A stretch of 64,000 bases of DNA from positions 35,724 through 99,723 of the forward strand of contig JAITJN010000037.1 in assembly GCA_031278895.1 (NCBI GenBank), in the 5' to 3' direction. The notes under the pieces were generated by a model. That model was not told the origin of the DNA and ran no database searches. It was given only the letters and a program-made list of their open reading frames with translations. Below are positions 1 to 9,158 of the stretch, piece after piece. Positions within the stretch are counted from its first letter, which is position 1. Each line of letters begins with the position of its first letter. The position numbers and the translations under genes were made by a program. The stretch comes from Candidatus Endomicrobiellum guadaloupense (GTDB lineage Bacteria > Elusimicrobiota > Endomicrobiia > Endomicrobiales > Endomicrobiaceae).

Positions 1-3000
1 TTTATTATATACAATACAAAGTTCATAATCTTCATAATAAGATCTAATACTTTTTTTACGCCATTATACTTTGTTTCTATAGCAGTTAATATTTCTATAA
101 TATCCATAGCCTCAGTTATTTTAGGTTTGAACCCAATAATAAGATTTTCCTTAGCAAGTGTTCTAAACAGTATTTCTAGTGCTAAGTTAATACCAGGGAA
201 TATTTTTTCAGCCCAGTAAATAATATCTTTAAGACTTGATACAAATATTCTTGACCCATCGCTTTTTATTTTTTCATCATTAGAAGTGTTCGATTTCTGA
301 GAGTATTTAGGTAGTGATTTCAATAAATCAGGAATGGATAATAGTAAAATAACAATAAATTTTATTGATGTTATAAGGTTTAACTTCTTGTTGATTTCAT
401 TTTTTGTATTTTCAACTTTCGTTTGTGCTTCTTCATTCTTTCTATAAGTTGATAAGAACATTGCTATAGCGCCTGAACTGCTTATAAGAGAAACAAAATC
501 ATGTAATGTAGCAAGTATTAACTTCCCTCCATATCCTATTAATCCTGCAAGACCCATTACTACAATAAATTCTATAACATCTGAAAATGTGAGATTTGTT
601 ATTCCAGTTTTAAATATTCTGTATATTATAAATACTAGCGCAACTATAAAAGGAGAAATAATTATACTATATGCTGGGATTGTACTAAATAAACAAGATG
701 TTACTACAAGACTAATGGTAATACCTAACATAAACTTGACAACGTTATCTACTCTCTTAATTCTATCTATACTATTTGTAACAATTGATTTCGATTTGTT
801 TTGTAATGCTCTTTGAATTTCTTCAATTGAGATCGAAGTGACGTGTTTTTGAGGATACATTGTTTTTTTAAAAGTTATTGCTCTAAACAGATCAGCAAAA
901 GAAACAAGAAGTTCTTCTAACCATTTAAAGTTATTGTGTATAAAAAAACGGATTTTATTTTCAGGATTTGCAAATTGTCTATGAGCTAATTCATGTTGAA
1001 TAAAATTTATAAACAGTTTTTGATTAATAGTATTGTTTGCCAAAGGATCAAAAAATAATTGTCTAGCAAGGGTAAGATTTATATTAATTTTATCATTGAA
1101 GATGTCATATTCCATAACAATACCAGAACCAATGTTGTCTTTTAGTTCAATGATATCTTTTACCTGATCATATAAATCTTCATGAAGAGCTAATAATAAT
1201 TTGCTTTTAATATATGTATTTACAGAAGTAGCAGGAATTTGTAAAGGAACCAGCTCACTTTCAGTTAATTTTGCATTTAAAATAGTATTTCTTTGCCAAA
1301 GCGCATAAGAAGCAACAATAGAAGAAGGAATAAAGATAAGTAAGGGAATAATCATAAAAGGTAAAGCCCACGACATCATGGGAATTAAGATTAAAAAAGG
1401 GATAGAGACAGTAGCAGAAATAAAATTGATCATAGCAGTCAATCCAGCAGTTTTAGAAGATTTAGCAAGAGGTTGTTGAGATGAAGTAGAAGGAAGAAGT
1501 GGTTGTTGAGTAAAAATGCCATCAGAATGATTGTAGATGTAAGTTTTATCGTTAATTTTGAGAGTTAAAGGTTCAGATTTAGAAGAACCGCCAGAAAGAG
1601 AGATAGAAATGTCAGAGTCTAAAGAAGAAGCAATTTCTTGTAAGAAGTCGCTCAAAGCTTGAGTAGAGTATCCTCTTTGAACAAGAACATCAGAAAGACC
1701 GATAAGGCGCTGATTTATATCATTTTGAGACATATTAAGAGCAGCTAAGGTAGTAGATAAAATTTTACTTTGTTCTTTAGCTAAAGAGTGATAAGCTTGT
1801 TTAGCCAGTTCAACGCCATCATCAACAGTAGGAGTAATAACGATAAAAGAGATGCCTTGTTTTGCAAGCATGTCATTTAAGTATTGAGTATGAAAGCCGC
1901 CAGTGACAACAACAGAGATATTCTTAGAGTTATCTAAAGATTTGATAACTTTTTCAGTATCAGATAATGAAGAATCAAAGTGAATATTAAGTTTGTGAGA
2001 GTCGTGTAGGAATGAAAGGTTGTCAAAGAAGTATTGATTTCTATCGATATTAACGTTATAGAAAGAGTCAACAAGAGTTTCATAAGGAGCAAGCAGAGAA
2101 AGTTTTTTGTTATCAAGATACTTTATATATAATCGTTTCCATTCTTTAATATGTTGTTTATACCAATCATAGTTGTCAGAAGTAATACTAGTAGAGAAAT
2201 AATTATAAAATTCATCAGCAAACCATGATAGAAAAGCGACTTCTTTAGAGCCTTGGTCAGTTGCTAAAGCAATACTTAGTTGATCTTCAAGGCGTTCTTC
2301 TTCATCAAGCATAGAAATAGGGTTAATATTTTTATTAAGTTCAACTTGATTAAAGAGTTTGTTGAGTTCAGGGAAGTTGATAGAAAGGTCAATGTTGAGT
2401 TGTTTAGAGAAATTAATAATGAAAGCATAGAGTTTATCAATGTCCTTGAAGTTAGAAGATTGGTCAGTAATCATTTTGAAAGCTTGGTATGGGAGAGTTT
2501 GTTTAAGGTGTAAGATAAGAGATTTGAGTTGTGTAGAGGCTTGAGAATAATTGATTTTATCGCTTTGTTGAAGAAGAGCAATAAAAGTGGTGATATTTTT
2601 ATAAGAACTATTATCAATTTCAATAGAGCCAGACTGTTTATTAAAGATAGGTTGAATATCAATGCCAAACCTTTGAGCATAATTTGAGATAAGAGCGTAG
2701 AATTTCTTAGGAGAAATCTTACCAGAGTGATAATCTTTAAAGAGGGATTCGATTTTAAGTTGTCGTTTATTGGAATAAATAGATCTAAGGTAAAGGATAT
2801 CTTTATCAATACTAGAGAGGATAGAAGATATTTCGTTTTGAGAGTAAAGGATGTCACCGAACCGTTGAAGATTTTGTAGATAAGGGGATTTGTTTTCAAG
2901 GCCTTTGATAAGATGAGGGCGATTTGAGATAATGGAATAGTATTCAGGGCCAGTAAGCATACCAGTGTTAAGGATATTATTGACGATCTTTTGTTTAGTT

Positions 3001-3461
3001 TTTTTGTCTTTGATGTTAGAGAGCCAAGAAGTATCAACATCGCCAAAAGCCCCTTCCATATAGACATTTTTGACGCCATACTTTTTATCAAACAGTTCAA
3101 TGATGTAAGCGATGTTCTTTTGTACGTTAGGGTGAAGGTGTAGGTCTTGGATATTGATGATGATGGTATCGCTGGCAGAGAAGTTGGAGTTAGTAATTTT
3201 GCCTAAAGAGTTTGGAATAAAGAATTCGGACAAGATGTGTTTGAATTGTTGGGTAGAGATGATATTGTGTAGAACTTGAGCAATACTTTGTCCGTACACG
3301 TATGATAGTAGAAAACAATTGACTATTATTAATGCTACTACTTTTGTTTTGGTTAAGGGTTGAAGAGTATTTTTGAGCTGATAAAATCTGTACAAAATTC
3401 TTTTAAGCTTTTCACTAAAAGAAAATAGGAATAACAAGTGGTTTTTCAAGAAATTCTTCAT
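1..3461 (-). CDS. Giant membrane protein with ChaN/Tiki-like and HExxH regions (C-terminus off window)
   Basis: The ORF track misses this gene because it has no stop inside the window. From the ATG at 3461, preceded by AGAGGGGG, the frame stays open to base 1, giving at least 1153 residues. A cationic N-terminus and a hydrophobic segment (about 41-58) suggest membrane insertion or export. Residues 105-144 carry QDLHLHP and EGAFGDVDT, and residues 521-525 read GGFHT. This spacing resembles the conserved His/Glu motifs of the TraB/ChaN/EreA (Tiki) superfamily. Several membrane segments follow, then HELAH at 823-827 with EELLVSFAD about 22 residues later, as in gluzincin metalloproteases such as M48. 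More hydrophobic segments follow. It lies downstream of the glycosylation genes on the same strand. Superfamily placement is inference, and function is unknown. The listed minus-strand ORFs at 1934-2116 and 2471-3100 are in another frame. Confidence 0.85.
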   Translation of the reverse strand, partial: MKNFLKNHLLFLFSFSEKLKRILYRFYQLKNTLQPLTKTKVVALIIVNCFLLSYVYGQSIAQVLHNIISTQQFKHILSEFFIPNSLGKITNSNFSASDTIIINIQDLHLHPNVQKNIAYIIELFDKKYGVKNVYMEGAFGDVDTSWLSNIKDKKTKQKIVNNILNTGMLTGPEYYSIISNRPHLIKGLENKSPYLQNLQRFGDILYSQNEISSILSSIDKDILYLRSIYSNKRQLKIESLFKDYHSGKISPKKFYALISNYAQRFGIDIQPIFNKQSGSIEIDNSSYKNITTFIALLQQSDKINYSQASTQLKSLILHLKQTLPYQAFKMITDQSSNFKDIDKLYAFIINFSKQLNIDLSINFPELNKLFNQVELNKNINPISMLDEEERLEDQLSIALATDQGSKEVAFLSWFADEFYNYFSTSITSDNYDWYKQHIKEWKRLYIKYLDNKKLSLLAPYETLVDSFYNVNIDRNQYFFDNLSFLHDSHKLNIHFDSSLSDTEKVIKSLDNSKNISVVVTGGFHTQYLNDMLAKQGISFIVITPTVDDGVELAKQAYHSLAKEQSKILSTTLAALNMSQNDINQRLIGLSDVLVQRGYSTQALSDFLQEIASSLDSDISISLSGGSSKSEPLTLKINDKTYIYNHSDGIFTQQPLLPSTSSQQPLAKSSKTAGLTAMINFISATVSIPFLILIPMMSWALPFMIIPLLIFIPSSIVASYALWQRNTILNAKLTESELVPLQIPATSVNTYIKSKLLLALHEDLYDQVKDIIELKDNIGSGIVMEYDIFNDKININLTLARQLFFDPLANNTINQKLFINFIQHELAHRQFANPENKIRFFIHNNFKWLEELLVSFADLFRAITFKKTMYPQKHVTSISIEEIQRALQNKSKSIVTNSIDRIKRVDNVVKFMLGITISLVVTSCLFSTIPAYSIIISPFIVALVFIIYRIFKTGITNLTFSDVIEFIVVMGLAGLIGYGGKLILATLHDFVSLISSSGAIAMFLSTYRKNEEAQTKVENTKNEINKKLNLITSIKFIVILLLSIPDLLKSLPKYSQKSNTSNDEKIKSDGSRIFVSSLKDIIYWAEKIFPGINLALEILFRTLAKENLIIGFKPKITEAMDIIEILTAIETKYNGVKKVLDLIMKIMNFVLYII

Positions 3462-3549
3462 GAATCCCCCTCTTGACAACATTTTTAAGTTACTTTTTTA
3501 TATTTCGCAATATTTTTTGTCTTTTAAAGATCTGACATTTAGAATTTTA

Positions 3550-5673
3550 TTATATTTTTGAATATTTTTTAAATAGAAAAACAATCATATAAGCAGAAAA
3601 AGTTCCTATCAATGCTCCTACAAGAACATCTGAAGGAAAATGGCTTCCTGTGTAGATTCTATAAAATCCTGAGTAAAAAGCAAGTATTATGTATAAATAC
3701 CAATACTTTTTAACTATTATAAACATAAAAGTACACAAAGAAAATGCTAATTCTGTATGTCCTGATGGAAAAGAGTCTGCATATAATTTTTCATATATAG
3801 TATTAATGTTTCCATCAAATACTTTTAATGGACGAGATCTTTCAAAATAATGTTTTAGAAAATGAACTATTACAGCGCCTACTATCATTACGCTTACCAT
3901 AAGAGCAAGATTTGTCCAGAAGTGATCTTTTTTATTTTTCCAGAGAATAAATATACATATTGTAAGTATTATAATAAAACTTAGATTGAAATTTTTGTCG
4001 TCAAAATAAGAAATAGGAGCAGCAAGAAAGTCTAAATACTTAGACTTTAACCCTGAATTTATAAATTTAAAAATAAAGTGATCAAAATTTAGAAGTTCTT
4101 GTTTGATATCTTTTTTTTGTTTTATAGCTATGGTTGTATAAGAGTCTGGAAGTTTAGATGGATTAAAAGATTTACAATATGTAAAAAAGAAGTTTTTGAT
4201 TTTTTTACCGTTTCTATATACTGGAAATGTTTCAACGTCTGCATATGATGAAAATACATCTCTATATCTAATTTTAGGATCTGAAAAAAAGTAGTCATTG
4301 CAGATATATAGAGCATTTTTATTTTTTAACTTCTCTAAGTCTCTTTGCCAAAAATCATAAGCATCTATTTTGTCACTTATACAAAATACCCTAAGCTCAG
4401 GGATACAAGCTGCAAGTTCACTAGCCAAATAACTCTTATATGTGAATATAAAAGGTCTTTCTTCTTTTGAGTAGGAGTTTACTATTTTTCTTATTTCGTT
4501 TCCTACTTCTTTCCAACCATAAACTTCATTTGTCACGTCAATTCTTTCTGATTCTGGAATGCCGTGTTCTATTTGTTCAATCTTGTCTTTTGGTATAAAC
4601 TTTTCAACAGGGACAACTCCATACAAAACATGTAAAGGAACTATAATAATCATAAATAATGCCAACGCCCAAGCTGTATAAGAATAAAGTTTAAACCATT
4701 TTATATCCCAAAACTTTAAGGTTAGATGCGTAACATATATAGACAACCCCAAATAACCCATTGCAGGCCAATGAGGAAGTATTTCATTAAATGTTGCTAT
4801 TGCATTAAAAAAAACTAAAACAGGTAAAGAGAAGCAAGAAATAACAAGAGCCGTTCTATCATTTTTCTTGTAAGCTTCCTTAATACATAAAAATGCAGCT
4901 ACTATAAATATTAGAAATAATAATGGGGAAATATATCCGGCTTGTGCCCCAATAGACCTGCCAAAAAATATTAAAGAGAATTTAGGTAGAGAACTGCCAA
5001 ATCCATGATTTAACTGAAATCCAAAAGAAGCCCAACTATTTTCTATATTCCACATTATAACTGGCAAAAACATTATGGCAGATAAAATAATTCCAAAGTA
5101 AGGCTCTTTTTTCTTAAACCAGAATCTATGTTTTGGAGAAAAAATAAGAAATAGAGATATTGAGAAAGGTATCAACACTCCATTATATTTAGAAAGCATT
5201 GCCAATCCTGTTGTAATGCCAAGCAAATACCAATAATTTTTATTATTAGTTTCAATTAGAGTGATAAAAATAAGGAGCGATAAAAGCCAGAAGAGTGCAA
5301 GTGGGGAATCTGGAACAGCTATTACAGAACCTAAGAATGAAAATACAGGGAGAACATTTAATAGTAGAACTCCAAAAAATGCTGTTCTTTCATTATAAAG
5401 TTTTTTAGCGCATGTAAAAAATATCCATATTGCAAAGAAGAATATTAATACAGTAGGAAACCTTACAGCAAATTCATTATTTCCAAAAATCAATGTTGAA
5501 GCTTTGATTATATATCCTATTAGAGGTGGATGATCAAAATATGAGAGATCCAAAAATTTGGAATATACCCAATAATGAGCTTCGTCTATTGTTAAGCCAA
5601 TTTTACCTATTATTAAAAGTCTAAGTAGTGTTGAAACTATATTCACAATCCAAAACCATAATTTATAATTCAT
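3550..5673 (-). CDS. GT39-family glycosyltransferase fused to a PAP2 phosphatase
   Basis: The N-terminal 500 or so residues form an ArnT/PMT-type integral-membrane glycosyltransferase. The catalytic Asp-Glu of the first periplasmic loop is at 30-31 (LTIDEAHYW), and many hydrophobic helices follow. Such enzymes move a sugar from a polyprenyl-phosphate carrier onto lipid A, protein or glycan on the outer face of the inner membrane. The last 150 residues are a complete PAP2 domain: FERSRP near 611-615, PSGH at 636-639, and R672...H678...D682. PAP2 enzymes dephosphorylate polyprenyl or lipid phosphates. The two activities in one chain suggest transfer coupled to carrier recycling, which is inference. 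It starts one base before the upstream GT2 gene ends, so the two are probably co-transcribed. Confidence 0.88.
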   Translation of the reverse strand: MNYKLWFWIVNIVSTLLRLLIIGKIGLTIDEAHYWVYSKFLDLSYFDHPPLIGYIIKASTLIFGNNEFAVRFPTVLIFFFAIWIFFTCAKKLYNERTAFFGVLLLNVLPVFSFLGSVIAVPDSPLALFWLLSLLIFITLIETNNKNYWYLLGITTGLAMLSKYNGVLIPFSISLFLIFSPKHRFWFKKKEPYFGIILSAIMFLPVIMWNIENSWASFGFQLNHGFGSSLPKFSLIFFGRSIGAQAGYISPLLFLIFIVAAFLCIKEAYKKNDRTALVISCFSLPVLVFFNAIATFNEILPHWPAMGYLGLSIYVTHLTLKFWDIKWFKLYSYTAWALALFMIIIVPLHVLYGVVPVEKFIPKDKIEQIEHGIPESERIDVTNEVYGWKEVGNEIRKIVNSYSKEERPFIFTYKSYLASELAACIPELRVFCISDKIDAYDFWQRDLEKLKNKNALYICNDYFFSDPKIRYRDVFSSYADVETFPVYRNGKKIKNFFFTYCKSFNPSKLPDSYTTIAIKQKKDIKQELLNFDHFIFKFINSGLKSKYLDFLAAPISYFDDKNFNLSFIIILTICIFILWKNKKDHFWTNLALMVSVMIVGAVIVHFLKHYFERSRPLKVFDGNINTIYEKLYADSFPSGHTELAFSLCTFMFIIVKKYWYLYIILAFYSGFYRIYTGSHFPSDVLVGALIGTFSAYMIVFLFKKYSKI

Positions 5674-6375
5674 TTATTTCCCTGCTGTTAGTTTAAGTTT
5701 TAAAACTTTAAATAGATAAGTTATTAAAGTTCCGGGACGAAGTTTTGATTTCCCTGAAAATCTTGTAAGAAAAACTATAGGGTATTCTATAACTTTCAAG
5801 TTATTTTTTTTGATTTTATATAGAACTTCAGTAACTATAAAAGGATCGCTTGCAGTTAGTTTAGAAGCAAATTTAACAAGAGCTGCTCTTTTAAACATTC
5901 TATATCCGGAAGTAGTGTCTTCTATTTTGATGCCTAATACAAAGGACAAATAACGTCTTGAAAAACTGCTCACTAATTGTCTAATTAATGATCTTTCTTC
6001 ATCTTTTCCGCCATTAACATAACGAGATCCTATAACAACATCGCAATCTTGTATTGTTTTTAAAAATCCTGGAATATATTTAGGGGAGTGAGAACCGTCG
6101 CCGTCCATTTCAACTATATAATCAGCGCCCATATCAAGAGCTTTTAGAAATCCGTCTTTGCCTGCATAACCTCTTCCTTTTTTTTCTTTTCTTAAAAGAA
6201 GATGAACTTTGTTGTTTATGTTTGACAGTTCTTCAACTATTTTATAAGTTTCGTCAGGAGACATATCATCAACAACTAAAACATCTACATCAGCTCCACA
6301 ATTTAAAACATCTTCAACCATAAGTTTTATATTGGGAGCTTCATTATATGTAGGAATCATTACTACAGTTTTCAT
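5674..6375 (-). CDS. GT2 polyprenyl-phosphate sugar synthase (dolichol-P-mannose synthase-like)
   Basis: This is a GT-A glycosyltransferase of family 2 (233 aa). It begins KTVVMIPTYNEAPNI, has the nucleotide-binding DVLVVDDMSPD segment and the acceptor-side EMDGDGSHSP, and later GSRYVNGG. These are hallmarks of DPM1-like enzymes that load a sugar from a nucleotide donor onto a polyprenyl phosphate at the cytosolic face. The product would be the donor for the adjacent GT39 proteins. I use the ATG at 6375 rather than the track's 6462: AGAGG sits just upstream, homologues begin at this point, and the longer start would overlap the GT9 gene. No C-terminal membrane extension is present. Confidence 0.88.
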   Translation of the reverse strand: MKTVVMIPTYNEAPNIKLMVEDVLNCGADVDVLVVDDMSPDETYKIVEELSNINNKVHLLLRKEKKGRGYAGKDGFLKALDMGADYIVEMDGDGSHSPKYIPGFLKTIQDCDVVIGSRYVNGGKDEERSLIRQLVSSFSRRYLSFVLGIKIEDTTSGYRMFKRAALVKFASKLTASDPFIVTEVLYKIKKNNLKVIEYPIVFLTRFSGKSKLRPGTLITYLFKVLKLKLTAGK

Positions 6376-6404
6376 AAAACCTCTATTTCGGATTTCAAAG
6401 AATA

Positions 6405-7547
6405 TTATACATATTCTTCTATTGCATATATAACATCTTTTGGCGGAATTGATTCCATGCAATTGTCAACTAAATCACACTCTTGCTTATAGCAAACGAC
6501 GCATGTTTTATTGGACTGTATTTTTGTACCTTTTGAATATATTTCTATTTCGTTTACTGAAGTTGGACCAAAAAGAGATACTACATTTTTTTTAAGTCCA
6601 GCAGCAGCATGCAAGGCCATTGTATCACCGCATAAGACTATATCACAAAGATTTATTTTTGCAAAGAAATCAGGGATAGTATTGTTAATTCCTGTTGATA
6701 TAACATTTGGCATGCTTTCTTTTAAAATTAAGTCAATTTCGTTTTTATCATCAGAACTACCAAAAAGCAAAACAAAATGTCCTTTTTGCGAGAATGATTT
6801 TGCTGTTTCAATAAACCCCTTTGATGTCCATTTTTTTAATTTCCATCTTTTTCCTGCCCCTGGATGGATACCTATAATTTTCTTATCATGAGATATATTA
6901 TTATCTTCTAAAAATTGTTTAGCTTTTTCTACTGAATTTTTTTGCAAAGGAACAATTATTTCATAATTATCTTTTGGAAGTTCTGCTATTTTAGACATCC
7001 AATGTTGATATGTAAAAATATTAGCTCTTTTAAGTTCATCATAGGCGCTTGTTTTAAGCCATTCTTTAGCATAATTATTTGAGTATATAATATTTCTATT
7101 GTCATCTAAAGAAAAACCCTTTATTTCTGTTTTGTTTGATAGTTTTGTAATAGATAAACTCTCAAAGGCCAAATCTAAATTAATAACTATGTCAAAAAAG
7201 TTATTTACAAGATATTTTATAGCGTTTTCATCATTATGTACTATTTTATCTATAAGATTATTTCCTTCAAGGACTGCAGCGTTTTTTGTGTCAACAATCC
7301 AAGTAATTTCGCTTTTCGGATAAAGTTCTTTTAATCCGTTTAACAGAAATGTGGTTCTTAAAACATCTCCCATTGCACCAAGTTTGACAACTAGAATGCG
7401 TTTGTTATCTTTTTTCCCTGAAATTTTTAAGTAGTTTCTACATTCTTTACAATGGGCATTATTATTTTTTTGATAAACACAAGGTCTATCTAACTGGAAA
7501 TTTGAACAATCGGTGAAAACTTCGAAAGTATTATTAATTTCTATCAT
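6405..7547 (-). CDS. GT9 heptosyltransferase-like protein with N-terminal Cys-rich extension
   Basis: The body (from about residue 48) matches the ADP-heptose:LPS heptosyltransferase fold (GT9). It has RILVVKLGAMGDVLRTT near the N-terminus, the donor-site GIHPGAGKRWKLKKW, and CGDTMALHAAAGLKKNVVSLFGPT near the C-terminus. The first 45 residues add a Cys-rich stretch (DRPCVYQ, CKECRNYL) that could bind a metal; this is not seen in classical WaaC/WaaF. It probably adds a heptose or similar sugar to a lipid-anchored core in the cytosol. It is the first gene of the minus-strand cluster, 30 bp ahead of the GT2 gene and divergent from the GT39 gene at 7641. Sugar and acceptor cannot be told from sequence. 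Confidence 0.85.
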   Translation of the reverse strand: MIEINNTFEVFTDCSNFQLDRPCVYQKNNNAHCKECRNYLKISGKKDNKRILVVKLGAMGDVLRTTFLLNGLKELYPKSEITWIVDTKNAAVLEGNNLIDKIVHNDENAIKYLVNNFFDIVINLDLAFESLSITKLSNKTEIKGFSLDDNRNIIYSNNYAKEWLKTSAYDELKRANIFTYQHWMSKIAELPKDNYEIIVPLQKNSVEKAKQFLEDNNISHDKKIIGIHPGAGKRWKLKKWTSKGFIETAKSFSQKGHFVLLFGSSDDKNEIDLILKESMPNVISTGINNTIPDFFAKINLCDIVLCGDTMALHAAAGLKKNVVSLFGPTSVNEIEIYSKGTKIQSNKTCVVCYKQECDLVDNCMESIPPKDVIYAIEEYV

Positions 7548-7640
7548 AATTATGAAATTAGCAAATCTTGTTCTTCATTGCAATATCGTATACAAAGTAG
7601 TAGAATCTCTGCTCTGTAAAATTGTCTATATGGAGATCTT

Positions 7641-9059
7641 ATGGATAGGTTATTTTGTAAGAAAAATGCATTTTTTATTGTTGGCTTTGTTATATTATTT
7701 AAAATGTTTTTGTCTGCTTGTGTGGAATTACATCCAGATGAGGCATATTATTGGCTTTGGTCACAACACTTGGCATTAGGCTACTTTGATCATTCTCCAA
7801 TGGTAGCGTGGTTTATAAAAATAACTACACTATTTTCCAATTCTGAACTTGCTGTAAGGTTTTCTTCTATGATACTAACCATAATAGTTAGTCTTGTAAT
7901 ATGGAAACTAGCAAAAAAACTTTTTAATGAAACTATAGCATCTGCATCTGTTATAGTATTAAATACTCTGCCTGAAATGATGGTAGCTTCAATAGTAATT
8001 ACTCCAGATACACCGGTGTTTTTATTTTTTTCGTTGACTTTATATTATATGTGGCGTTTGTTTGAAACTAATAAAACAAAATTTTGGTATATAACAGGCC
8101 TGTTCTTTGGGTTAGCTTTATTATCAAAATATACAGCTATATTGTTTGGGTTAAGCCTTTTTATATATATGATTGCAGACAAAAAATGGACTTGGTTCGA
8201 AAATAAGCATTTTTATCTAATGTTTGTTGTGTCTTTTATTGTATTTTTGCCTGTCATTATATGGAACTATCGTCATGATTGGGTATCTTTTACATTTCAA
8301 CTCCATCATGGACTAACGAGCGATGGAATTCATTGGAACTATGTGTTTGATTATTTGTGCTCTCAATGTCTTGTAGCCGGACCAATCATTTTTATTTCAG
8401 GAATTATTGCTGGTTTAGGTTATTTTTGTTCAAAAAATTCAAAGAGAATTTTTATTGCATCTTTTTCTATACCAATAATAGTATTTTTTATGTTTACTGC
8501 TTTAAAGAGAAACCCAGGTGCAAATTGGCCTGCTTTTGCATATTTTGCTTTCAGCATTATGGTTTGCGCCTATTTGCTTGAAAATAATTCAGATATAAAA
8601 AGGAAAGTTTTAATATATGGGACAACATTTAATTTTATTATCTCTTTCCTTTTAGGACTGCACGTTAAATATGCGATTATTCCTTTGGGTATTTTCTCAT
8701 GCCATGCTGCTGTTGCTGATGCAACTAATTGGTTTCACGGGTGGAAGGATTTAGGAGACTATCTTATAAAAAAAGATATTAAATATGTTGTAACAGACAA
8801 TCAACAGTGGGGTGGAATTGTGGCTTATTATACAGAGAATAAATTTGGAGTATTAACGGGGCATGTTCCTGTAAATCAGTTTAAGTATTGGGAAATTCCA
8901 AAAGACTTAGCTTATTCCAAAACTGCGATTGTAAAAATAGATAAAGATATGGGAGATAATTTTAGTAAAATTGAAAATGCTGATATTTTAACAGTTTCAA
9001 GAAAGAGTATTCCTATTCGCCAATATGCAATTGTTGAAACCAATGGTTATGTGAGATGA
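7641..9059 (+). CDS. GT39-family membrane glycosyltransferase (ArnT-like)
   Basis: This second ArnT/PMT-type enzyme is 472 aa. The first helix is followed by the catalytic Asp-Glu loop (ELHPDEAYYWLW, about residues 30-41), then YFDHSPMVAW, and about ten hydrophobic segments. The C-terminal third is soluble (about 370-472). It shares the N-terminal layout of the 3550-5673 protein but lacks the PAP2 domain. It would transfer a sugar from a polyprenyl-phosphate donor to an envelope acceptor. GGAG lies just upstream of the ATG. It is divergent from the GT9 gene, so both may be controlled from the 93-bp gap between them. Confidence 0.85.
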   Translation: MDRLFCKKNAFFIVGFVILFKMFLSACVELHPDEAYYWLWSQHLALGYFDHSPMVAWFIKITTLFSNSELAVRFSSMILTIIVSLVIWKLAKKLFNETIASASVIVLNTLPEMMVASIVITPDTPVFLFFSLTLYYMWRLFETNKTKFWYITGLFFGLALLSKYTAILFGLSLFIYMIADKKWTWFENKHFYLMFVVSFIVFLPVIIWNYRHDWVSFTFQLHHGLTSDGIHWNYVFDYLCSQCLVAGPIIFISGIIAGLGYFCSKNSKRIFIASFSIPIIVFFMFTALKRNPGANWPAFAYFAFSIMVCAYLLENNSDIKRKVLIYGTTFNFIISFLLGLHVKYAIIPLGIFSCHAAVADATNWFHGWKDLGDYLIKKDIKYVVTDNQQWGGIVAYYTENKFGVLTGHVPVNQFKYWEIPKDLAYSKTAIVKIDKDMGDNFSKIENADILTVSRKSIPIRQYAIVETNGYVR

Positions 9060-9121
9060 AAAGTTAATTTTCAAGCCTGAATTTATCGGTTTATAGTGCG
9101 ACTGTGTTTATCATGATAAAA

Positions 9122-9150
9122 TTGAATTGTAAAAGACAAAATAGTACAAT
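9122..9150 (+). promoter_or_regulatory. Sigma70-type promoter for the 9159 gene
   Basis: TTGAAT and TACAAT are separated by exactly 17 bp. The predicted transcription start falls within a few bases of the ATG at 9159, so the mRNA would be nearly leaderless. No Shine-Dalgarno sequence is seen in front of that ATG. Confidence 0.5.
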
Positions 9151-9158
9151 CCATATTT

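Noticed and set aside
2471-3100. 209-aa minus-strand ORF (and 1934-2116, 2280-2513)
   Set aside because: They lie in other frames of the large open frame 1-3461, which has the signal, motifs and ribosome-binding site.
7513-7779. 88-aa plus-strand ORF
   Set aside because: It overlaps the start of the GT39 gene in another frame and its tail mirrors that protein's codons; no ribosome-binding site supports it.
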